DNA from: DATGQT01 sp033720695
GTDB taxonomy: Bacteria; Bacteroidota; Rhodothermia; Rhodothermales; Rubricoccaceae
NCBI GenBank assembly: GCA_033720695.1
Contig: JAWWCA010000031.1
Span: forward strand, 1 to 21,100
Length of the DNA stretch: 21,100 bases
Direction of reading: 5' to 3'
The notes beneath the pieces were generated by a model. That model made no database searches and was not told where the DNA came from. It saw only the letters and a list, made by a program, of their open reading frames with translations. This document shows positions 13,071-19,506 of this stretch, in pieces. How positions within the stretch are numbered: the first letter of the stretch is position 1; every line of letters begins with the position of its first letter. The translations under genes were made by a program, and so were the position numbers.

Positions 13071-14999
13071 ATGCTCCACGCTCCCGACTCGTTCGACGTC
13101 ATCGTCGTCGGCGGCGGCCACGCCGGCGCCGAGGCCGCGCACGCCGCGGCCCGCCTGGGCGCGCGCACGCTCCTCGTCACGCTCGCCCTCGACAAGCTCG
13201 GCGCGATGTCGTGCAACCCCGCCATCGGCGGCATCGGCAAGGGTCAGCTCGTCCGCGAGATCGACGCGCTGGGCGGGCTGATGGGCCGCGTGGCCGACCG
13301 GACCGGCATCCAGTTCCGCCTCCTCAACCGGCGGAAGGGGCCGGCCGTCTGGAGCCCCCGCTGCCAGAGCGACCGCGCACGGTACGCCGCCGCCGTCCGC
13401 GAGGAGCTGGAGGCGTTGCCGGGCCTCTTTTTCCGCCAGGACATGGTGACGGACGTGCTCGTGGAGGACGGCTGCGTGGCAGGCGTGAAGACGCAGACCG
13501 CGCAGGTCTTCCGCGCCCCGACCGTCGTCTTGACGAACGGCACGTTCCTCAACGGCACCATCCACATCGGCGCACAGACGTACGGTGGCGGGCGGGCCGG
13601 CGAGCGCGCCGCGACGGGCCTCACGGCCCGCCTCGAAGCGCTCGGCTTCGAGAGCGACCGGCTCAAGACGGGCACCCCGCCCCGCATCGACGGCCGCACC
13701 ATCGACTATCGCGCCTGCGAGGAGCAGCCGGGCGACGACCAGCCGCGCCCGTTCTCGTTCCTGACGGACCGGCTCCCGGCCGAGCAGCGCTCGTGCTGGC
13801 TCACCTACACCTCGCCTGCGGTCCACGACACCCTCCGCACCGGCTTCGACGAGAGCCCGATGTTCGCCGGTCGCATCCAAGGGCGCGGGCCGCGCTACTG
13901 CCCCTCCATCGAGGACAAGATCGACCGGTTCGCGGACAAGGACCGGCACCAGCTCTTCCTGGAGCCGGAGGGCTGGGACACCCACGAGGTCTACGTCAAC
14001 GGCTTCTCGACATCGCTCCCTGAGGCGGTGCAGACGGCGGCGCTCCGCCAGGTGCCGGGGCTGGAAGAGGCCCACGTCCTCCGGCCCGGCTACGCCATCG
14101 AGTACGACTACTTCCCGCCGCACCAGCTCCGCTACTCGCTGGAGACCAAGCGGGTCGAGGGGCTGTTCTTCGCCGGGCAGATCAACGGCACGACGGGCTA
14201 CGAGGAGGCGGCAGCGCAGGGCCTCCTCGCCGGCGTCAACGCCGTCCGGCGCCTGGGTGGGGCCGACGGCCTCGTCCTCGGCCGCGACCAGGCCTACCTC
14301 GGCGTCCTTGTCGACGACCTCGTGGCGAAGGGGACCGACGAGCCGTACCGGATGTTCACGAGCCGCGCCGAGCATCGCCTCCTCCTCCGCCAGGACACCG
14401 CCGACCGCCGCCTCACCCCTCTCGGGCACGACCTCGGCCTCGCGACGGACGAGCGCCTCGCGCGGCTGGGGGCGAAGGAGGCCGCGCTGGGGGAGACGCT
14501 GAGGCGCCTCCGTGAGACGAACGCGACGCCCGTGGCCGTGAATGGCTACCTCGAGCAGGTCGGCACGGCGCCCATCGCGGAGCCGACGCGCCTCGCCCGC
14601 CTCGTCCTCCGCCCCGAGGTGACCCTCGCCGACCTCCTCGACGCCGTCGGGATGCGCGACCTCGCCGTCCCCGTGCCGGGGCTGGAGCCCACCGAAGAGC
14701 TGGCCGAGGTGGAGCTGAAGTACGAGGGCTACCTCGACCGGGAGCAGGAGCTCGTCGAGCAGATGCAGCGCTTGGAGCGCTACCGCGTCCCCCCCGACTT
14801 CGACTACCACGCCGTCCGCGCCATCTCGATGGAGGCGCGCGAGAAGCTCTCCCGCATCCGCCCCGACACGCTCGGCCAAGCCTCCCGCGTCTCCGGCGTT
14901 CGCCCCGCCGACGTGTCGGCGCTCATGGTGCTGCTGAAGAAGCACCGGGCCCCTGCCGGCGACGGCGCGATGGCCGCGGCCGAGCCGGCGACGCCGTGA
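13071..14999 (+). CDS. mnmG: tRNA uridine-5-carboxymethylaminomethyl modification enzyme MnmG
   Basis: MnmG (GidA) is the FAD/NADH-using partner of MnmE in U34 modification. The 642-residue protein has the FAD-binding FDVIVVGGGHAGAEAA (8-23), SCNPAIGGIGKG, and the two GidA signatures: GPRYCPSIEDKI, with a catalytic Cys, and GQINGTTGYEEAAAQGLLAG. It ends with the C-terminal helical domain that contacts MnmE and tRNA. The ATG at 13071 is preferred because homologues begin a few residues before FDVIVVGGG; an in-frame ATG at 13023 would add 16 residues. The usual Cys of HAGCEAA is Ala here. The stop overlaps the rsmG GTG (GTGA), the common mnmG-rsmG arrangement. Confidence 0.97.
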   Translation: MLHAPDSFDVIVVGGGHAGAEAAHAAARLGARTLLVTLALDKLGAMSCNPAIGGIGKGQLVREIDALGGLMGRVADRTGIQFRLLNRRKGPAVWSPRCQSDRARYAAAVREELEALPGLFFRQDMVTDVLVEDGCVAGVKTQTAQVFRAPTVVLTNGTFLNGTIHIGAQTYGGGRAGERAATGLTARLEALGFESDRLKTGTPPRIDGRTIDYRACEEQPGDDQPRPFSFLTDRLPAEQRSCWLTYTSPAVHDTLRTGFDESPMFAGRIQGRGPRYCPSIEDKIDRFADKDRHQLFLEPEGWDTHEVYVNGFSTSLPEAVQTAALRQVPGLEEAHVLRPGYAIEYDYFPPHQLRYSLETKRVEGLFFAGQINGTTGYEEAAAQGLLAGVNAVRRLGGADGLVLGRDQAYLGVLVDDLVAKGTDEPYRMFTSRAEHRLLLRQDTADRRLTPLGHDLGLATDERLARLGAKEAALGETLRRLRETNATPVAVNGYLEQVGTAPIAEPTRLARLVLRPEVTLADLLDAVGMRDLAVPVPGLEPTEELAEVELKYEGYLDREQELVEQMQRLERYRVPPDFDYHAVRAISMEAREKLSRIRPDTLGQASRVSGVRPADVSALMVLLKKHRAPAGDGAMAAAEPATP

Positions 15000-15631
15000 C
15001 CTGGGACCCGCTCGCCGACCTCCCGCCGCAGGGGCGCGAGCAGCTCGACCGGTTCGCGGCGGAGTTGGCGCGCGTGAACCGCCGCGTCAACCTCGTCTCG
15101 CCGGGCACCGTCCCCGAGATCGAGGAGCGGCACCTCGTCCACAGCCTCGCGCTCGCGCACCGGGCCTTCCCGGCGGGCGCGACCGTCGTGGACTGGGGCA
15201 GCGGCGGCGGGCTGCCGGCCGTCCCCCTCGCCATCCGCTTCCCGCGGACGCACGTCGTGGCCGTCGACGCCGTCGGCAAGAAGGCCGAGGCCGTCCGGCT
15301 CTTCGCCCGCCGCCTCGGGCTCGACAACCTCGACGTGTGGAACGGCCGCGCCGAATCGTGGGACGGCGGCGCCCACTACGCCGTCTCCCGCGCGACGGCG
15401 CCCCTCGCCGACCTCTGGGGCTGGTTCGCGCGCGTGCGACTCCCCATGCACGGCGTGCCCAGAGAGTGCTGGGCGCCCGGCCTCGTCTGCCTCAAGGGCG
15501 GCGATCTGTCCGACGAGATCGCCGTCCTGCCGGAAGGGCTCGCCGTCGAGCAGACGCCGCTGGGGCCCCTCCTCGGGCGGTCGTACTTCGCCGAGAAGGC
15601 GATCGTGTCGGTGCACGATCCGAGGGGCTGA
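14996..15631 (+). CDS. rsmG: 16S rRNA (guanine527-N7)-methyltransferase
   Basis: RsmG (GidB) methylates N7 of G527 in the 530 loop of 16S rRNA; loss of it gives low-level streptomycin resistance in other bacteria. The 211-residue Rossmann-fold protein has the SAM-binding motif VVDWGSGGGLPAVPLAI (about 63-79), the acidic ribose-binding VVAVDAVGKKAEAVRLFA, and AVSRATAPLADLWGW. The length is within the family's 200-240. In DWGSGGGLPAVP, Trp replaces the usual Leu of DLGSGAGFPG. The GTG start overlaps the mnmG stop, giving translational coupling. The usual next genes parA/parB are absent; a WYL regulator follows after 100 bases. Confidence 0.93.
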   Translation: MTWDPLADLPPQGREQLDRFAAELARVNRRVNLVSPGTVPEIEERHLVHSLALAHRAFPAGATVVDWGSGGGLPAVPLAIRFPRTHVVAVDAVGKKAEAVRLFARRLGLDNLDVWNGRAESWDGGAHYAVSRATAPLADLWGWFARVRLPMHGVPRECWAPGLVCLKGGDLSDEIAVLPEGLAVEQTPLGPLLGRSYFAEKAIVSVHDPRG

Positions 15632-15731
15632 TCGGGCGGGATCCGCGCGGGGAAGGGGGGGTACAGGGTGTTGCCATGCGGCTGTCACCCCGGTGTCGTA
15701 ACGTCGTCGCAGCCCCACCACCCCGCTCCTC

Positions 15732-16721
15732 ATGCCGCGTCCCGACCGCTCCCTCAACAAAACCGAACGCCTCTTCGCGCTCGTTCTGCTGCTGCAGAAC
15801 AAGCCGAACATGACGAGCCGCGACCTCGCCGAGCACTTCGGCGTGAGCCGCCGGACCATCTTCCGCGACCTCCGCACGCTCTCCGAGAGCGGCGTCCCAC
15901 TCACCTACGCCGAGCAGGGCGGCTACGAGATCCTCGAGGGCTACCAGCTCCCGCCCCTGATGCTCACCGCGCGCGAGGCCGCGACGGTCCTCATCGGGAC
16001 CGCGTTCACGCAGCTTCAGCCTGACCCCTCGCTCCGCGCCGACGCCGACGCTGTCGGGATGAAGATCCGCTCCGTGCTTCCGGAGCCCGTGCGCGACTAC
16101 ATCGACCGCCTCCAGGAGCGGACCGTCCTGACCCCCTACGAGGTGCAGGGGCACGCGCAGATGAGCGAGGAGGAGGGGCTGTGGTTCGAGCTCTCCGATG
16201 CTGTGGCTCGGCAGCGCCGCGTGAAGATGACCTACTACACGCCCAGCCGCGACGAGGAGACCGTCCGCGAGGTGGACCCGCTCGGCCTCGTCTACTACTC
16301 TGACCACTGGAACCTCATCGGCTACGACCACCTCCGCGGCGACGTCCGCAACTTCCGGCTCGACCGCATCCGCAAGCTCCGCACCCGCTTCGAGACGTTC
16401 CAGCCGCCGGCCGACTTCGACCTCAAGGCGTTCCTCCGCGACCGCGGCGAGAGCCCGCGCAACGTGCGGATGACGCTGCGCTTCGCCGATCGCGCCTGGC
16501 GCTGGGCCCGCCGCCAGCTCCCGGCCGACGTCGAGGCCGAGCGCACGCTCGGCGATGGCCGCACCGAGGTGACGATCTACTTCGAGAACCCGGAGTACGT
16601 GGCCCGGTGGCTCCTCCGCTACGGCACCGACGTGGAGGTGGTGGAGCCGGCGGCGCTCCAGGAGAAGCACCGACAGCTCGCCCTCGAGGTGGCGCGTCAG
16701 TACGAGGGGGTGCCGGCGTGA
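15732..16721 (+). CDS. WYL-domain transcriptional regulator (YafY type)
   Basis: This is a 329-residue cytoplasmic DNA-binding protein. An N-terminal winged helix (about 8-62, with TSRDLAEHFGVSRRTIFRDLRTL as the recognition unit) is followed by a linker helix region. The WYL ligand-sensing domain (about 145-225) has DPLGLVYYSDHWNLIGYDHLRGDVRNFRLDRI; the name motif reads WNL. A WCX C-terminal domain (about 235-325) follows. WYL proteins bind nucleic acid or nucleotide ligands in several known systems. The 100 bases upstream contain GGGTG and CACCC arms (15667-15691) that could be part of an operator. Its stop overlaps the ferredoxin GTG start, so the two genes are co-expressed. Confidence 0.92.
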   Translation: MPRPDRSLNKTERLFALVLLLQNKPNMTSRDLAEHFGVSRRTIFRDLRTLSESGVPLTYAEQGGYEILEGYQLPPLMLTAREAATVLIGTAFTQLQPDPSLRADADAVGMKIRSVLPEPVRDYIDRLQERTVLTPYEVQGHAQMSEEEGLWFELSDAVARQRRVKMTYYTPSRDEETVREVDPLGLVYYSDHWNLIGYDHLRGDVRNFRLDRIRKLRTRFETFQPPADFDLKAFLRDRGESPRNVRMTLRFADRAWRWARRQLPADVEAERTLGDGRTEVTIYFENPEYVARWLLRYGTDVEVVEPAALQEKHRQLALEVARQYEGVPA

Positions 16722-17092
16722 GCGCCGACGTTGCGGCCCTGCAGCGTGCCGCGGCGGCCCTCGGCGTCCCCGCGATCCGGCGGCACATCTTCCTGTGCGC
16801 CGACCAGACGACGCCGAAGTGCGCCCCGCGCGCGGAGACGCTGGAGGCGTGGACCTACCTCAAGCGACGCATCAAGGAGCTCCGGCTCGACGGCACCACC
16901 GGGCTCTACCGGACGAAGGCGAACTGCCTGCGGATCTGCCTCGGGGGCCCGATCGCCGTTGTCTATCCCGAGGGGGCGTGGTACCACTCGTGCACGCCGG
17001 ACGTCCTGGAGCGCATCCTCCAGGAGCACCTCATCGGCGGGCGGGTGGTGGAGGACTACCTCATCGTGTGGCGTCCACCGTCGGGAGAATAG
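16718..17092 (+). CDS. Thioredoxin-like 2Fe-2S ferredoxin
   Basis: The 124-residue protein matches the thioredoxin-fold (2Fe-2S) ferredoxin family. Its four cluster cysteines are C-x7-C in FLCADQTTPKC and C-x3-C in NCLRICLGG. The family patch VVYPEGAWYHSCTPDVLERILQEHL follows; its extra Cys is also family-like. An N-terminal helix precedes HIFLCAD, and the C-terminus VVEDYLIVW completes the sheet. It is a likely cytoplasmic electron carrier or redox sensor; the partner is unknown. The GTG start is chosen because it overlaps the WYL stop (GTGA) and gives the family-typical length. The overlap suggests a functional link with the regulator. Confidence 0.9.
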   Translation: MSADVAALQRAAAALGVPAIRRHIFLCADQTTPKCAPRAETLEAWTYLKRRIKELRLDGTTGLYRTKANCLRICLGGPIAVVYPEGAWYHSCTPDVLERILQEHLIGGRVVEDYLIVWRPPSGE

Positions 17093-17126
17093 GCGCTTGA
17101 GATCGCGCTGAGGGGGATTTGGAGCG

Positions 17127-17211
17127 GGTTTGGGGAATCGGTGCTGGGCTGCGTCATGGTCACTGAGGGCTGGGTCCGACCAAGCCACTCCGCCCTCCAC
17201 CATCCCCAACC
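17127..17211 (+). promoter_or_regulatory. Structured leader before the secreted-protein gene
   Basis: This 137-base gap (17093-17229) has no gene. It contains GGTTTGGGGA (17127-17136) and its near-complement TCCCCAACC (17203-17211). Nested within are a 6-bp GAGGGC/GCCCTC pair (17165-17170 and 17192-17197) and a GGTC-C-GACC palindrome. The nested pairing could fold into one long leader hairpin. TTTG boxes occur at 17118 and 17129, but no matching -7 element was found. Function unknown. Confidence 0.35.
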
Positions 17212-17229
17212 TTCCCGACCGACACCGCC

Positions 17230-17952
17230 ATGCACCGCCTCGTCTCGCGAGCCCTGCTCGCTCTCGCCCTCCTCCTCGGCCTCGCGGCCGAGCGCTCCCA
17301 GGCCCAGGAGGTCGCCCTCGACCTCGCCTTCGTCACGCACCTCGACATGGAGATGCCCGAGCAGGACGTCTACATCGAGCGTGTCCCCGGCTCCGGTGAG
17401 GTCTTCCGCGTCACGCCCGGCGACCACAACATGCGCGCGCCCCTCTACGCCACCGCCGTGGAGGTCCCGCACAACCCGTTCAGCGCCGAGGCCGTCGGCC
17501 CGCACCCGAAGGGGCAGCCCCTCGGCATGACGCTGGGCGAGTGGCTCCGCCACGCCGGCACCGGCACCTACACCTGCTCGAACGGCACCGGCACGCTCGA
17601 CCTCGCCTTCACGGGCCTCGTCCCGAACGGGGTCTACACGATGTGGCACGCCTTCATGGCGCTCCCGCCGCCGGTCCCGTTCACGGGCACGCTCGACCTC
17701 CCGCTCGGCGCCCGCGACGGCTCCGAGAGCGTCTTCACCGCCGACGCCAACGGCGAAGCGCGGTTCGAGCACACGTTCCAGCCGTGCCTCCAGATGTCGG
17801 ACACCTGGACGACGTCCATGCTCGCCATCAACTACCACAGTGATGGCAAGACGTGGGGCGGGCACCCCGGCCACTTCGGCCTCGACGCCCACATCCCGCT
17901 CTTCGTGATGCTGCCGCTGCGCGACGGCGTGGACCAGACGGCCAGCAACTAG
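17230..17952 (+). CDS. Secreted protein of unknown family
   Basis: I do not recognise a named family. The 240-residue product begins with a clear signal peptide (MHRLVSRALLALALLLGLAA, cleavage near AQA-QE at 26-27), so it is exported to the periplasm or outside. The mature part looks beta-rich, with two cysteines (C116 in TYTCSNG, C186 in FQPCLQ) placed to form a disulfide. It has four tryptophans (W105, W139, W193, W209) and a His/Gly cluster at 203-221 (YHSDGKTWGGHPGHFGLDAH). VPNGVYTMWHAF and DGSESVFTADANGEA look like a beta-sandwich core. It is 69 bases before a di-haem peroxidase gene on the same strand and may be its partner or substrate. The ATG is set by the signal peptide. Confidence 0.75.
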   Translation: MHRLVSRALLALALLLGLAAERSQAQEVALDLAFVTHLDMEMPEQDVYIERVPGSGEVFRVTPGDHNMRAPLYATAVEVPHNPFSAEAVGPHPKGQPLGMTLGEWLRHAGTGTYTCSNGTGTLDLAFTGLVPNGVYTMWHAFMALPPPVPFTGTLDLPLGARDGSESVFTADANGEARFEHTFQPCLQMSDTWTTSMLAINYHSDGKTWGGHPGHFGLDAHIPLFVMLPLRDGVDQTASN

Positions 17953-17966
17953 CGCCGTCCCACTCC

Positions 17967-17992
17967 GGGGCCGCCCAACGCTGGGCGTCCCC
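17967..17992 (+). promoter_or_regulatory. Intercistronic hairpin between secreted protein and peroxidase genes
   Basis: GGGG-c-CGCCCA, loop ACGC, TGGGCG-t-CCCC: a 6-bp stem extended by four pairs past one C-T mismatch. It begins 14 bases after the stop at 17952. There is no T-run, so it may set the relative level of the two genes by mRNA stability rather than end transcription. Confidence 0.4.
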
Positions 17993-18021
17993 ATCGCGCT
18001 CTGCCGATGTGAGGTACCGCC

Positions 18022-19482
18022 ATGAAAGCCCTCCTCTGCTTCGCCCTGCTCGTGACCGTCGTCGCGATGCAGCGGGACCCGCTCCTGGACCACCTTCCCG
18101 AGCCGGTCACCGACGCCGACTACTACGACGACGGCGCGCCGCCCGAGGCGCGCGTCGAGCTGGGCCGCCTGCTCTTCTTCGACAAGATCCTGAGCGGCAA
18201 CCAGAACATCTCCTGCGCCACCTGCCACCATCCCGACTTCGCCGGCGGCGACGGCCTCGCCCTCGGCTTCGGCGAGGGGCCGAGCGGGCTGGGCCCGGAC
18301 CGGCGTCCGGGCCAGGATGCCTACGGCGCCGTCCACGAGCGCGTGCCGCGCAACGCCCCGGCCCTCTTCAACCTCGGTGCCCGCGAGTTCACGCGCCTCT
18401 TCCACGACGGCCGCGTCGAGCTCGACACCGCCGGGTTCTACGAGAGCGGCTTCATCACGCCGGCCCGCTGGAAGCTGCCGATGGGCCTCGACAACGTGCT
18501 CGCAGCTCAGGCCCTGTTCCCCGTCACCTCGCCGACCGAGATGACGGGGCAGCGCGGCGAGAACCCCGTCATCGAAGCCCGCTCGCTCAACAACGTGGCC
18601 GGACCCGGCGGCGTGTGGGCGCAGCTCGCCGACCGCCTCCGCGCCGTCCCAGAGTACGTCGCCCTCTTCCAGACGGCCTTCCCCGACGAGGTCGCCTCGG
18701 CCGAGGACATCACGATGGTGCACGCAGCGAACGCCATCGCCGCCTTCGAGGCGACGGCCTTCCGCGCCGACGACAGCTCGTTCGACCGGTACCTCCGTAC
18801 GGGTCGCGGGCTCTCCGCCGAGGCCGAGCGCGGGCTGCGCCTCTTCTACGGCGGTGCGGGGTGCGCCTCGTGCCACAGCGGCCCGTTCCAGACCGACCAC
18901 GACGACCACGCCATCGCCATGCCACAGATCGGGCCGGGCAAGGGCGACGGCTCCGACGCCTCGTACTGGCGCGCGACGGGCCTCCGGGGCTTCCCCGAGG
19001 ACCTCGGCCGCGGCCGCGTGACGCGCGACACCGCCGACGACTACCGCTTCCGCACGCCCTCGCTCCGCAACGTGGCGCTGACGGCGCCCTACGGCCACAG
19101 CGGCGCCTACGCCACGCTTGACGCCGTCGTCCGGCACCACCTCGACCCGGTGGCCTCGCTGGAGGCCTACGAGATCCCCGAGGGGCTGCTGCCCCCACTC
19201 GACTATGTCCTGGAACAGACCGCCGACGGGCCGCGCCTCGAAACGCGCCCCCTCAGCGACGAGCGCCGCGAAGCGTACCTCGCCCGCGACACCTGGGTCC
19301 AGAACCAACCAGCCCTGCGCGCTCGCATCGCCGCGGCCAACGAGCTCGCGCCCGTCGCCCTCACCGACGCCGAGGTGGACGACCTCCTCGCGTTCCTCCA
19401 CGCCCTCACCGACCCGGCCTCGCGCGACCTCTCGCACCTGGTCCCGGAGGAGGTGCCGAGCGGGCTCCCCGTCCGGGACTAG
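18022..19482 (+). CDS. Di-haem cytochrome c peroxidase / MauG-like protein
   Basis: The 486-residue exported protein has a short signal peptide (MKALLCFALLVTVVA) and two c-type haem sites: C65-A-T-C68-H69 and C281-A-S-C284-H285. The second domain has HAIAMPQIGPG, a likely Met ligand near residue 300, and FRTPSLRNVALTAPYGHSGAY, the family's second-domain signature. The first domain has RNAPALFNLG. The family reduces hydrogen peroxide with electrons from cytochromes or, as in MauG, oxidises a partner protein. At 486 residues it is longer than the classical CcpA (about 340), with inserts around 70-105 and 205-260 and a C-terminal helix extension. A GAGGT ribosome site lies six bases above the ATG. 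The stop codon is in the loop of a strong hairpin. Confidence 0.92.
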   Translation: MKALLCFALLVTVVAMQRDPLLDHLPEPVTDADYYDDGAPPEARVELGRLLFFDKILSGNQNISCATCHHPDFAGGDGLALGFGEGPSGLGPDRRPGQDAYGAVHERVPRNAPALFNLGAREFTRLFHDGRVELDTAGFYESGFITPARWKLPMGLDNVLAAQALFPVTSPTEMTGQRGENPVIEARSLNNVAGPGGVWAQLADRLRAVPEYVALFQTAFPDEVASAEDITMVHAANAIAAFEATAFRADDSSFDRYLRTGRGLSAEAERGLRLFYGGAGCASCHSGPFQTDHDDHAIAMPQIGPGKGDGSDASYWRATGLRGFPEDLGRGRVTRDTADDYRFRTPSLRNVALTAPYGHSGAYATLDAVVRHHLDPVASLEAYEIPEGLLPPLDYVLEQTADGPRLETRPLSDERREAYLARDTWVQNQPALRARIAAANELAPVALTDAEVDDLLAFLHALTDPASRDLSHLVPEEVPSGLPVRD

Positions 19483-19495
19483 CGGACGGGGAGCC
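19463..19495. terminator. 13-bp hairpin with the MauG stop codon in its loop
   Basis: GGCTCCCCGTCCG (19463-19475) and CGGACGGGGAGCC (19483-19495) are perfect inverted copies. The 7-base loop GGACTAG contains the TAG stop (19480-19482). It lies between two convergent genes, 12 bases from the end of the minus-strand gene, so it probably serves both as a transcript end or barrier. Neither side has a T-run, so a non-canonical or stability role is possible. Confidence 0.65.
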
Positions 19496-19506
19496 AGAGC
19501 CACACC

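Noticed and set aside
12957..14945. 662-codon open frame antisense to mnmG
   Set aside because: Shadow of a strongly recognised gene.
17056..19503. 815-codon open frame antisense to the ferredoxin end, secreted protein and MauG genes
   Set aside because: Its product is a Val/Glu/Gly/Arg-rich shadow typical of the complementary strand of GC-rich genes, while the plus strand has haem motifs and a signal peptide.
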